In this document: piece by piece, positions 50,515 through 59,564 of the stretch
Numbering within the stretch: the stretch's first letter is position 1
Layout: each line of letters starts with the position of its first letter
Source: Mucilaginibacter psychrotolerans
GTDB taxonomy: Bacteria; Bacteroidota; Bacteroidia; Sphingobacteriales; Sphingobacteriaceae
Reading direction: 5' to 3'
DNA: 64,000 nucleotides
Assembly (NCBI RefSeq): GCF_004519315.1
Contig: NZ_SOZE01000011.1
Location: forward strand, 1 to 64,000
Program-made: the position numbers and the translations under genes
The notes under the pieces: model-generated
Told to the model about the DNA's origin: nothing
What the model saw: the letters and a program-made list of their open reading frames with translations, nothing else
Databases searched by the model: none

Positions 50515-51531
50515 TTGATGATCGCCATATTTTTGAAAAACGCCATAAAATTCTGCAAGGTTAAAAGCTCACTTTGCTTTTTTGCCGTCGTGCTGCTGAC
50601 CGCGCCGCAAAGCTTTGCACAAAATAAAAAGATACTGACCCCGGGGTCGGCGTTGCAAGAAGTTCAGCACCAATACGGGCTTAACCCCAAAAGCACTTTC
50701 CTCTCTAGGGTCACCACCACGCCGGATGATATCATGCAGAAATTCCGTGACGCCGGGATGTCGCCAACAGCACATCAGCTAACAAATGAAGAGCGGAAGA
50801 CCATCGCAGCGGCCTTTGCTACCTTACCTCCCCTACACCAACGGGTATTGAAACAACATCTAAAAAGTATCAGCTTTTTGGATAATATGCCCAATACGGC
50901 ATTAACATCCCCGGTTACTACAGTCGAAGGTATCAACCTCTATCATATCACCTTTAGGGCCGGGATACTGCATCAAACCATTTCTGAATGGGTTACCGAA
51001 AAAGAACGCACCTGCTTTGCCAGGGGCGATTCAACGATAACGGTGTCGGTTGAGGCAGGTATGTTAAGTGCCTTAACCTATATCGCGCTGCACGAGGGCA
51101 CCCACGTGGTGGACGGCTCTCTGCATCTGATTGCTACGGACACAATAGCCGGGCAGTCCGCGCCAAATACTTTTACCAAAAGTTTTGCGCAGGGTATATG
51201 GAAAAACATCAATACCCCCGAGTGGCCGGTAACAGACTCCATGGTGCTGAAAAGCCGCTTTCGTGCGGGCGGCCGGCGTTTCCTTACCACAGAAGCTGCG
51301 AAGGTTTATACGGCGCTTAGTCAAACCCCGTTTGTATCGCAATACAGCACCGCCAGCTGGCACGAAGATCTGGCCGAAATCCTGACGGTGTACCACCTGA
51401 CGCATGTACTAAAGCAACCATTCCGTTTGGTGGTGAGCCAGAACGGTAAGCCAGTTTTTAGTTATGACCCGATGAGCTCAGCTTCAGTAAAAAAGCGTAG
51501 CGAAATACTGAAGCGATTTTACACCCAATAG
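50515..51531 (+). CDS. Exported protein with HEXXH zinc site
   Basis: A 338-residue protein with a signal peptide (VKSSLCFFAVVLLTAPQSFAQ) and the motif HEGTH at residues 193-197 in YIALHEGTHVVDGSLH, a zinc-protease HExxH. A later HEDLAE (WHEDLAEILTVYH) could supply a third ligand as in gluzincins. It follows the AraC gene closely. I recognise no named family. The motif suggests an extracellular or periplasmic protease or peptidoglycan-acting hydrolase. Confidence 0.7.
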   Translation: MMIAIFLKNAIKFCKVKSSLCFFAVVLLTAPQSFAQNKKILTPGSALQEVQHQYGLNPKSTFLSRVTTTPDDIMQKFRDAGMSPTAHQLTNEERKTIAAAFATLPPLHQRVLKQHLKSISFLDNMPNTALTSPVTTVEGINLYHITFRAGILHQTISEWVTEKERTCFARGDSTITVSVEAGMLSALTYIALHEGTHVVDGSLHLIATDTIAGQSAPNTFTKSFAQGIWKNINTPEWPVTDSMVLKSRFRAGGRRFLTTEAAKVYTALSQTPFVSQYSTASWHEDLAEILTVYHLTHVLKQPFRLVVSQNGKPVFSYDPMSSASVKKRSEILKRFYTQ

Positions 51532-51820
51532 CTTTTAATTCGGTTTTGGTTACTGCCCCCATCTACCCTGCAGAAAAAAGTAACAATCCGTTCTATGAGA
51601 GCCGTGCTAAATGGCGGGCTATGCATACCTGTAGCCAACCTGGAATTCCCCGGAAAACCACGGCTAAAAATTCCGTTTGCAGGGAAATGAGCTCGTTTTT
51701 GCAGTCAGTCAAAAAAAACTCCGAAAAACAAAGAAAAACAAAGAAAAACACGGATTTATTTCGGGTTTTGGAGGGTAAAAATCACCCGGAAGGGTGATGT
51801 ATGGCCCGTCGCGGACGGGC
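51532..51820 (+). other. Flank left of the insertion sequence with two strong hairpins
   Basis: No credible gene. An AAAACAAAG tandem-like run lies at about 51722-51756. Hairpins: ATCACCC-GGAA-GGGTGAT (51781-51798) and GGCCCGTC-GCG-GACGGGCC (51803-51821). The second overlaps the first base of the IS left end. Confidence 0.5.
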
Positions 51821-53099
51821 CAGGGCCGACGCATTAGAAAAAATCATTTGCTAAAATTTTGATGAGATAATTTTCATTCCATCCAGCTTTCAGCCTTCTG
51901 GCCTTGAGGCTGAGCTTACTTGTTTTATCTGCTTTGAGTATATTGATAGCCATTTTTCTGACTAAAGCGAGATTTTGAGCCGCCTGTCCGTTACGGGTAG
52001 TATTATAGTCCTCGCCGAAGCCGACATCTAACTGCCAGTGGAGGTGATTCTCAATTCCCCAGTGGCTTCTGACCGACGAGTTAAACCAAGCGGCATCGGC
52101 GGGCAGACTGGAAATATAATACCGGTCCTGTAAACTGCTTTTCTCGCCAATAATCCGTTCTGAACTTATTTTTATAATGCTGCTTAGCTTAGTCAAATGC
52201 TCTTTTTCATCCAACCAGTTTAGTTGTTGGATGACTTTACAGGTTCTGATCTCAATCCGGCCGTGGCCCTTGTCGTGGCTTTGGCTATAACTATCCTCTT
52301 TATAGCTGTTGAACAGGCTGGTTACTTGTTCATAAAGCGCCCCCTGGTTTTCTTTCAGCGAGAGGATATAGTCACCCTGGGCAGTAATGATCTGTTCAGC
52401 AATCTTCTTTTGTGTCCCCATCGCGTCTATGGTGACAACGGAATCTTTAATATCCAAAAGGGACAGTAACTCTGGTATAGCTGTAATCTCGTTGCTTTTA
52501 TCGGCTACTTTATACTGCCCCAGCACCAACTGGTTATGTGCCGACCAGGCACTTACCAGGTGTAGAGCCCCCAGGCCCTGCTGTCGGCAGGCGCTTTTGC
52601 GCACACTTTTAACGTCGATAGCAATGATTGTCTTTTCTACAGGGCCTTCATCCCTTACCTGCTTTTGTGCAGCCAAAACCTGGCTAAGCTCTGCCGTCCA
52701 GGCCCGGAATGCACGCTCGAATAACCGCACATCTATCACCATAAAAACCCGGTTGAAAGTGTCGTGGCTCGGAATACCGTGCTCCAAAGACAGAAATTGC
52801 TTGAGAAATTCTTTTTTGTCGTTACCAAAGGCCTCCATGTCATACCAGCTTTCTGCTCCGCATATTACTGCTATGACCGATAAAAGTAGCACCTCTACAA
52901 GATTATGGAGCTTGTGATTCCCCCGACGCGGATCAGGTATCCATCTGAAATGTTTGTGAAAGGATGTTTCCATGTTCTTTTTACAAAAAAACATCCTATC
53001 AAGGTAGTATCCCTTTTTTCAGCCCTTAAGTTATCTCTTCTTTACTAACACTTTGTGAATATCTACCCGATTTTTCAAACTTCTTATGCGTCAGCCCTG
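51821..53099 (-). mobile_element. ISAs1-family insertion sequence
   Basis: The left terminal repeat CAGGGCCGACGCATTAGAA (51821-51839) and the right end, read on the minus strand, CAGGGCTGACGCATAAGAA (53099-53081) agree at 17 of 19 positions. Total length is about 1279 bases, normal for ISAs1. The single transposase gene is complete. No target-site duplication is apparent: left flank GCGGACGGGC, right flank AAAATCTGGT. Confidence 0.9.
51834..52973 (-). CDS. ISAs1-family transposase
   Basis: A 379-residue DDE transposase. Landmarks: DPRRGNHKLHNLVEVLLLSVIAVICG near the N-terminus, IAIDVKSVRKS (first catalytic Asp), DSVVTIDAMGTQKKIAEQI (second Asp), and HWGIENHLHWQLDVGFGED (catalytic Glu region in YHLHW-type motif). 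It is intact and so could be active. I start at the ATG at 52973 (METSFHKH); the ATG at 52994 (MFFCKKN) would add seven residues. It occupies nearly the whole element. Confidence 0.92.
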   Translation of the reverse strand: METSFHKHFRWIPDPRRGNHKLHNLVEVLLLSVIAVICGAESWYDMEAFGNDKKEFLKQFLSLEHGIPSHDTFNRVFMVIDVRLFERAFRAWTAELSQVLAAQKQVRDEGPVEKTIIAIDVKSVRKSACRQQGLGALHLVSAWSAHNQLVLGQYKVADKSNEITAIPELLSLLDIKDSVVTIDAMGTQKKIAEQIITAQGDYILSLKENQGALYEQVTSLFNSYKEDSYSQSHDKGHGRIEIRTCKVIQQLNWLDEKEHLTKLSSIIKISSERIIGEKSSLQDRYYISSLPADAAWFNSSVRSHWGIENHLHWQLDVGFGEDYNTTRNGQAAQNLALVRKMAINILKADKTSKLSLKARRLKAGWNENYLIKILANDFF

Positions 53100-53315
53100 A
53101 AAATCTGGTACCATATCCCCAACAGTGGTAAATACACTCCGAAAAGACTGCTTTTAAATATATAGGGCAGTCGACTTATTCACCAAACCCTAAGTAGAGG
53201 GAACGCGCGAAATGTCGAACTTTTTGGAGGATATACAATCAATCATTGATTATCAAAAATCAAAAATTGCGCTGTTAAAATAACTATTCTTCTCAAACCA
53301 CTCCGATTTTGAAAA

Positions 53316-56300
53316 TTACTTTTTTTCAACTGTTATAGTGGTTCCATTTCCGGGAGATGAATTATAATGAATCAAATAATTAATTTGTTCTGCTCTATAT
53401 TTCATATTATTTAAGCCATACCCTTTTGATTTATCGGCGATGTTAAATCCTGCTCCGTCATCTGATATTGATAATGAAATTTTGTTATTGCTTCCTGGTT
53501 TAATTATGATTGTTATTGTTCGGCATTCAGCATATTTAAAACAATTATTTATTGCTTCCTTTGCAATTAACAGCAGATTCCTTTTTTCTGTTTTTGAAAT
53601 GCTTTGGCTGCCAAGGCCTTGTTCAATCTGATGCTCAAAATTTATTTGATTTGCATGGGCAATCGGAGTAGCAAACTTCTTAATCCTATCCAATAGTTCG
53701 TTTATATCATCCTGCGAATCTTCTAACACCCAAAGCATATCCCGAAGCCCAACGGCCGTACTGGTTATCAACTTTTCAATTTCGTTTAAATAGGAGGCGT
53801 TTTGTTTTTTTTCGAGAGCAAGGTGAGTAAATATTTTAATTGAGTTTAAGGAACCGCCCAAGTCATCATGCAGGTCGTTAGCGATGTCCCGTCTTATTCG
53901 CTGCTGGATTTTAATTTGTTTAATACGATATTGATAAAAAGCACTCACAATTATTACACCTAAAATTATCATTCCAAGTTTAAACAACCATGTTTCGAAC
54001 CATTTGGGTTCCACTTTCACAATGAGCGTTTTCGGATAACTCCAATAACCATCCTCGTTTGCTGTTTTTACCTCAATGGTATAGGTGTTTGGTGGGAGAC
54101 CAATAATATTGATCAGTTCGCGATGATTATTATTTATCCAGTTTGTGTCGATTTCCTTTATGCGATATTTATAAGTTACCCGCTTAGGATTGTCAAAATT
54201 TATCCCAATAAATGATATTGATGTTTGCAGCCAATTACTGGGAATTGGGAGCGTTTTGATATCGAGACTTGTATTAACACTATTTTGGCCGTTGTTTAAC
54301 TTTACCTCAACGGTTTCGTAATAAAGAATAGGAGGCCTTTTGTTTACAACCAATTTAGACGGGTCTATCACAGTAAGGCCGTTGATGCCCCCTGCATAAA
54401 TCTTACTGTGATAAATTGTAGACGTAACTTCTTCAAAACTATTCGATTGCAATCCACTTTCGATGTAATAATTTTTAAAATTTTGCTTTTTTATATTGTA
54501 GAACGATAGGCCGTTATTGGACGTGATTAGTAAGCTTGAGTCTTTGATATTAAAAATGTTATAAACACCCTCGTTACACAATCCATCTTTTTGCCTGATA
54601 AGTTTCCTGATCTTCCATTTGTTATCTATTTGAATAATGCCATTCCCATAAGAAGCAATCCAATAATAGCCGCCAGATTCGCATATATCAAAAAATAAAT
54701 CAAGCTTACGGTGCTTTTTTTCTGAAACAAAATCTAAACTCCTTGATACGGTGAAACTACTATTTATTACGGTTATAACCTTATCCGATAACACCCATAA
54801 GTTTCCACCTTTATCACGATAAATATTGTTAACTGTATTGGAGGCCAAACAGGGCGATGAAGATGTATCAAATTTCCTCACATAGTGCCGTTTATAGTTC
54901 CAGATCAAAATACCCTCGTCGTTTTCTGTGCCCATAATTACTGCAGAATCTCCCACGATAACATGGCTGTTAATGGTATACGTTTTATACTTTTTGAATT
55001 CCGGATAAATGCTCTCAATTGATTTAAGAGCCTTGTTTTTAAGGATATACAGTCCTTGATCTCTGGAAAGAAAAGCTAAGTTATTGTTGTCTAAAAAAAT
55101 ATGATGATAAAGATGCGCCTTATCCAATGTGGTAAAACTATTGTCTGAATGATTTATCAAAATCAAACCGCTACTTAAACCAGCCAAAATATCCTCGCCT
55201 GGTAAAACACATATTGAGCGCATATGCTCGAGCTTGTATCCTGTTTTCTCATCGTAGTAATATTTTGCAAAAGGACTGGTACTGTTTCTCAGCATCCCGA
55301 TTCCTTGCTGGCAGCCTAACCAAATCTTGTCGCCGTCGGTGTAGATTGATTGAGCATAGTTTATCCATTTGCTTTCTGCTTCGCCTATACTTTCATCGTA
55401 GATCACATAACTACTTAGCGCGAAATTAAACTGATATAAATGGCCATTACCGGAAATTACTATTTTGTCAGGACGGATGGTTTTTATAGCATCTATTGGG
55501 GAATTATTTAAAATGTTTAAATTTTTAACAGGGTTATTTTCAATTGTTAATGAATAAAACTTATCGAAATAAACCCTTCTCAGACCCTGATCGGTGGCAA
55601 ACAGGATTTCATTGTCATTAACCAGCGTGAAGTCGTTGACGCGAATAGTATTACGTCCTAAGTGGTCCCCAAAGTCTTTTAATTTAATTTCCGTTATTTC
55701 TTTCAAACTGCTTCCATTATATATAACAATACCATAGCCGGTATAACAAACCCAAACATTATTAAAATTGTCTCTTGCTATGCAATTGATTTCGGAGTTG
55801 GTTGCTGTTTTTACGAGGTCGCTCTTGATTTTTGGCGGCGGAATAAATTGCCAATTTTTGGTGTTTAGTATTTTTAAACCGCGAAAGGACCCAATCCATA
55901 AGTTATTTGCGCAATTTGCCATCGTGATGTTCCAGTCGTCATTGGCGTAATTTGGAATAGATACGTTTTTAATTACATCCCCATTAGTGGTATTGATGAT
56001 ATGCAATTGATCTCTGTTCGGTAAAACCCATAATGCTTTGTGTATAGTATCTTCAATTATTTTACGTACATCCGGGCCGGATATCCGGTGTTTTTGCGAC
56101 GATTGTTTTGTGTATGGTAAAAAAGATTTGCCGTTAAACCTGGTTAAACCATCTTGTGAAGCTATCCAAAGAAAACCATTTTGATCTTTGATAATTTGCC
56201 GTATATTGTAACTTGATAATCCTTCGGATTGTCCGTATTTCACCAGCGATACTCTGACTTTTTGTTGAGCAAAAGATTTAGTACCTAAACCAAGTAACAA

Positions 56301-56336
56301 TAAAACTCCGATATGAAAAATTCTCCCGACGGTCAA
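53316..56336 (-). CDS. Two-component sensor histidine kinase with propeller sensor
   Basis: A 1006-residue hybrid-like sensor without receiver. A signal-like N-terminus (FHIGVLLLLGLGTKSFAQ) precedes a two-component-regulator propeller (about residues 25-680, repeated units such as IIKDQNGFLWIASQDGL), a Y_Y_Y domain (about 690-770), one transmembrane helix (LGMIILGVIIVSAFYQY), and a HisKA_3/HATPase_c kinase with H-box DLHDDLGGSLNS and DDGAGFN. The start is a TTG at 56336, overlapping the divergent protease gene by 24 bases. The likely partner is the LuxR-type response regulator at 58582. Large periplasmic propellers usually sense glycans or peptides. Confidence 0.88.
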   Translation of the reverse strand: MTVGRIFHIGVLLLLGLGTKSFAQQKVRVSLVKYGQSEGLSSYNIRQIIKDQNGFLWIASQDGLTRFNGKSFLPYTKQSSQKHRISGPDVRKIIEDTIHKALWVLPNRDQLHIINTTNGDVIKNVSIPNYANDDWNITMANCANNLWIGSFRGLKILNTKNWQFIPPPKIKSDLVKTATNSEINCIARDNFNNVWVCYTGYGIVIYNGSSLKEITEIKLKDFGDHLGRNTIRVNDFTLVNDNEILFATDQGLRRVYFDKFYSLTIENNPVKNLNILNNSPIDAIKTIRPDKIVISGNGHLYQFNFALSSYVIYDESIGEAESKWINYAQSIYTDGDKIWLGCQQGIGMLRNSTSPFAKYYYDEKTGYKLEHMRSICVLPGEDILAGLSSGLILINHSDNSFTTLDKAHLYHHIFLDNNNLAFLSRDQGLYILKNKALKSIESIYPEFKKYKTYTINSHVIVGDSAVIMGTENDEGILIWNYKRHYVRKFDTSSSPCLASNTVNNIYRDKGGNLWVLSDKVITVINSSFTVSRSLDFVSEKKHRKLDLFFDICESGGYYWIASYGNGIIQIDNKWKIRKLIRQKDGLCNEGVYNIFNIKDSSLLITSNNGLSFYNIKKQNFKNYYIESGLQSNSFEEVTSTIYHSKIYAGGINGLTVIDPSKLVVNKRPPILYYETVEVKLNNGQNSVNTSLDIKTLPIPSNWLQTSISFIGINFDNPKRVTYKYRIKEIDTNWINNNHRELINIIGLPPNTYTIEVKTANEDGYWSYPKTLIVKVEPKWFETWLFKLGMIILGVIIVSAFYQYRIKQIKIQQRIRRDIANDLHDDLGGSLNSIKIFTHLALEKKQNASYLNEIEKLITSTAVGLRDMLWVLEDSQDDINELLDRIKKFATPIAHANQINFEHQIEQGLGSQSISKTEKRNLLLIAKEAINNCFKYAECRTITIIIKPGSNNKISLSISDDGAGFNIADKSKGYGLNNMKYRAEQINYLIHYNSSPGNGTTITVEKK

Positions 56337-58103
56337 AGCAATAGGTGGTTGATTATCTTTCTAATTTACGCAGATTTTACCACAAATGAAAAGCTGCCGA
56401 TGATAGAAAAAATGAAATTTATGCTCAATAGTATGTTGGGCGATATCATAACCACGCCAATCAATAACCAGCAAGCACGCATTTTTGTTATTTTTAACAG
56501 TATTAAATATTATCCCGACGTGGCAACAAGCGAAGTTGCTGACAAAACTGCATTTTATACCTTTAAAAATGCAGCAGATGGCACCCAGAATCAGATAGAA
56601 GATTGTGAAATAATTGACAATAAGGAATACTATACCCAAGATGGCAATGGGGGAAACGTATTACAAAGAACCGTTCAATTAAGGGCGATTTTAGAAAAAA
56701 CCCACGTTCAGGATGATGAAGAGATATTACTGATCACCTGGGACCATGGCTCTTCGTTCGGAATTTTCAGAGAAGGGGTACGTGCGGCGGCTGTTAACAA
56801 CATAAGGACGGAAATTTACGATCGTTTAGAGCAGTATCCGTTTTTGAAATCATTTTGGGATACCGCTACAAAAAAAGATAAGACTTTGTTGGAAAATAAA
56901 TTGTGTGGCGGTTCTTACACCTCCATTCAGGTCAGCAATAAACTGGTAAAAGTAGAAAACAATAGGAAAAATTCAGCTGTCATAAATTTCCATCAAAAGT
57001 ATGACAGTAAGTGTTACTACGACCAGCAAACAGAAAAAATAACTTTTATTACAACCGGAAATGCGCCCGCTGAAGAATTGACCTTAAACCAATCCGGTAC
57101 AATTGAACAAACTCATGAAGCCCCTTCTACAAATGCCTTAGTGAAAAGTATACTCGAAGCAAAGCCAGGCGCTACGGAAATTTTAAAAAACACCGAATTA
57201 GATACAGCTTTGAAAGAATGGCTGCGCAACAGGAATAAAAAGGTAGGTGTTTTATTAATGTGTAATTGCTGGATGATGAACCTGCACACAATGTATACGC
57301 TTAAAAATTCTGTTCAATGCCTGGTTGCTCCGCAGGGAAATATAGACTACCCCGGATATAATATTAAAGATATATTGAACTATATCAATAGGCCGGCTCC
57401 AGGTAAAACCGGTACGGTTGGGCCTGCAGAGTTGGCTAAAATATGTGTTGAAACCTTTGATAACAATTACTCAAAGGCCAAAGCTATAATGTTCAACCGC
57501 GACGACCCCAAAGTTACCGAACGCTTTAAAATATTTGCGGTTGATCTAAGCAAGAAAACGGGAACGGAAAGCAACCTAGATATACAAATCAAACTTTTGA
57601 ATGACCTTGTGGTCCTGTTGAATAAAGAACTGGCTAGACCTGTTGCGATAGAACGGGAACTGAAATTTTTCTTAAAATACATCAGGGCTGTTTGTTTCGA
57701 ATTCAGCGGGCGCACAACCATGATGATTGATATTGTAAACTGGGTGAAAAGCATCAATGACGCTACTTCTCAATACACCGGAAGGGAAAGTCGATTGACG
57801 GGTGTGTTCAGACCTCCAATTACTGATTTTCTGACCTCGGTTTCCGATGAAGATAAAACGTTGGTTTTAGCGTCAACAAGTGGAAAAAAAATATATGACA
57901 TTGATGGTAGCTCAGAAATATCCTCTGTTATAGCCCTCCCCCCCACTGGCTATAGTATCTTTTTTCCAATTATTGACTGTAGCAATGTGGTAAACCTAAA
58001 AGACAACATATTATCAGATGATTTATTAAAAGATTTTCCAGACTGGAAAAAATTCTTAAATTTCATCAATCCTGAGATTTCCAATATTTTTGTTTCAAAT
58101 TAA
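56313..58103 (+). CDS. Clostripain-family (C11) cysteine peptidase-like protein
   Basis: A 596-residue protein with the C11 start motif RWLIIFLIYADF (about residues 11-22), the catalytic His145 in TWDHGSSFG and the catalytic Cys319 in VLLMCNCWMM, followed by VQCLVAPQGNIDYPG. The fold is caspase-like (CD clan). No signal peptide is seen, so it may act in the cytosol, unlike secreted clostripains. Its first codons overlap the divergent histidine kinase gene by 24 bases; a later ATG at 56400 would lose the N-terminal motif, so I keep 56313. Caspase-like peptidases in such clusters are often effectors. Confidence 0.8.
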   Translation: MKNSPDGQSNRWLIIFLIYADFTTNEKLPMIEKMKFMLNSMLGDIITTPINNQQARIFVIFNSIKYYPDVATSEVADKTAFYTFKNAADGTQNQIEDCEIIDNKEYYTQDGNGGNVLQRTVQLRAILEKTHVQDDEEILLITWDHGSSFGIFREGVRAAAVNNIRTEIYDRLEQYPFLKSFWDTATKKDKTLLENKLCGGSYTSIQVSNKLVKVENNRKNSAVINFHQKYDSKCYYDQQTEKITFITTGNAPAEELTLNQSGTIEQTHEAPSTNALVKSILEAKPGATEILKNTELDTALKEWLRNRNKKVGVLLMCNCWMMNLHTMYTLKNSVQCLVAPQGNIDYPGYNIKDILNYINRPAPGKTGTVGPAELAKICVETFDNNYSKAKAIMFNRDDPKVTERFKIFAVDLSKKTGTESNLDIQIKLLNDLVVLLNKELARPVAIERELKFFLKYIRAVCFEFSGRTTMMIDIVNWVKSINDATSQYTGRESRLTGVFRPPITDFLTSVSDEDKTLVLASTSGKKIYDIDGSSEISSVIALPPTGYSIFFPIIDCSNVVNLKDNILSDDLLKDFPDWKKFLNFINPEISNIFVSN

Positions 58104-58498
58104 AGCATACTGTCCTCATCGGCGAGTTTTGCATTCTGACTTCCCTGACGGCCTTTGTCAGCCAAGGTGAGCAACTTAAAATCATTCTGCTCTGATTCTA
58201 TAAAGACCTGATCGGAATCAGTTACTGTACTAAGTATAAGTGCCGATGCATTAGAGGCTTTATTAAAAGTGCCGGGCGAAGTTGTGTTAAACACACCTGA
58301 GTCGAATTTGATTTCCCCGGGCGTAGTCTTTAAATTACTGCCTGGATTTTCCAATGTGAAATTCATCGTTACGCTCACGGTTACTACCGCGGGACTAACT
58401 AGATTCATTGTTACTTTAGTGTCATTTGGGTCGAATATAAATTTAGCGCCTGACCGGACTGCAAACTCATTTGCGCCCAGATCTATTTTAAAAGCCAT
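58100..58498 (-). CDS. Small beta-rich protein of unknown function
   Basis: A 132-residue protein, no signal peptide. It is rich in beta-forming, Thr/Val/Ser-rich stretches (DTKVTMNLVSPAVVTVSVTMNF, KTTPGEIKFDSGVFNTT) ending in a charged tail (LADKGRQGSQNAKLADEDSML). The stop overlaps that of the clostripain-like gene by four bases (convergent). It does not match any family I know. Context suggests an accessory of the cluster, perhaps a substrate or inhibitor of the protease. Confidence 0.6.
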   Translation of the reverse strand: MAFKIDLGANEFAVRSGAKFIFDPNDTKVTMNLVSPAVVTVSVTMNFTLENPGSNLKTTPGEIKFDSGVFNTTSPGTFNKASNASALILSTVTDSDQVFIESEQNDFKLLTLADKGRQGSQNAKLADEDSML

Positions 58499-58581
58499 AA
58501 TTTTAGGTATTAAAGGGTTAATATTTAAAAATTGTTTGTTGCTCCTTAGTCTCAGATGACCTCGGGTTTTATCTGTAAACG

Positions 58582-59220
58582 TTAAAAAGCTACCAAATTC
58601 TGCCTTATCGCTTCCAGCGCCATCCCTGTCCGGCTTTTAACATTTAATTTCTGAAACAACGATTCCCGGTAGCCATCAATCGTTTTTTCGGAAAGGAACA
58701 TTTTTGACGCTATTTCTTTATAAGTGAAATCGCTGCAGGCCAGTTTTAAAAAAGTCTTTTCACGTTCCGTCAGTTTAATTTCGTCGTTTTCCTGCCTGCG
58801 TAATAACCGCCGGTAATTAACACCCGAAATATCGCTGTTATAGTAGCCTGTATTCCGTACCTCTATCAAGGCCCTTTCAAGCTCTCTTGGGTGTACATCT
58901 TTTAGCAAATAAGCCGAACACCCTGCTCTTAGCATGCTCAAAACCGAATGATCGTCCTCTTTCATCGACAGGGCAACTGTAGCCAATTCAGGGTGCTTCA
59001 GCGTAATTTCACGTACCGTTGTGGGCCCGTCCATAACCGGCATTTGCACATCGATTAATATAATATCAGGAAGCGTACTGAGCGCAGCAAGGTTTTTTAA
59101 CAACTCCTGCCCGTTCAATGCTTCAACAACCACCTCAAAATCATTAAAAGAGCTTATTAAATTAGATAAAGACCGCAGGAACAATTGCTGATCGTCGGCA
59201 ATACCAATTTTTATTTTCAT
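58582..59220 (-). CDS. NarL/FixJ-family (LuxR-type) response regulator
   Basis: A 212-residue regulator. The receiver domain (residues 1-120) has the acid pair ADD and phospho-acceptor Asp in DIILIDVQMPVMDG; the output is a LuxR-type HTH (LTEREKTFLKLACSDFTYKEIASKMFLSEKTIDGYRESLFQKL). I start at the ATG at 59220 (MKIKIGIADDQQ). It is the only response regulator near the large sensor kinase, so the two probably form a pair. Palindromes upstream of neighbouring genes could be its targets. Confidence 0.9.
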   Translation of the reverse strand: MKIKIGIADDQQLFLRSLSNLISSFNDFEVVVEALNGQELLKNLAALSTLPDIILIDVQMPVMDGPTTVREITLKHPELATVALSMKEDDHSVLSMLRAGCSAYLLKDVHPRELERALIEVRNTGYYNSDISGVNYRRLLRRQENDEIKLTEREKTFLKLACSDFTYKEIASKMFLSEKTIDGYRESLFQKLNVKSRTGMALEAIRQNLVAF

Positions 59221-59385
59221 CGAAGCGCAGGTGAATTTATCTGATAACGGTAAAGGATTATTGCTATCGATACATGAACCGATATGCCTTCTAATATCCA
59301 AATAAGTATCTGCAATTCAAAAAAATAAATAAGCTTATTAATTATCCTAAGCTGTTGCAAATTAAAGCATTAACATGCGGGCGCT

Positions 59386-59460
59386 ATACCGGAAATTTCC
59401 GGTATTTTTTTCGGGATTATTCCTCTTTACGCGGGGCAGGCAAACGGAATAACTTTACAT
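59386..59460 (+). promoter_or_regulatory. Shared promoter module upstream of the fungalysin-like gene
   Basis: A perfect 20-bp palindrome ATACCGGAAATTTCCGGTAT (59386-59405), then GGATTATTCCTCTTTAC, then TAACTTTACAT (59450-59460), a TAnnTTT-like box. The same three elements in the same order, with similar spacing, occur at 61192-61263 before the next gene. Confidence 0.75.
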
Positions 59461-59564
59461 GTATTTGATACTGTTTTATGTGAGGAGCGCCTTCATAGGG
59501 CAAACCAGGCTTGAGCGCCCGGGGCGTTTCTAATTTATACTTACACAAAATTTAAATTTTTTTC

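Noticed and set aside
51546..51797. Plus-strand ORF of 83 codons left of the IS element
   Set aside because: Contains the AAAACAAAG run and hairpins, no family, no ribosome site; not supported as a gene.
53100..53315. Gene right of the IS element
   Set aside because: No ORF with coding features between the IS right end and the histidine kinase stop.
56400..58103. Later start for the clostripain-like gene
   Set aside because: It would remove the N-terminal RWLIIFLIYADF motif of the C11 family, so the overlapping divergent start is kept.
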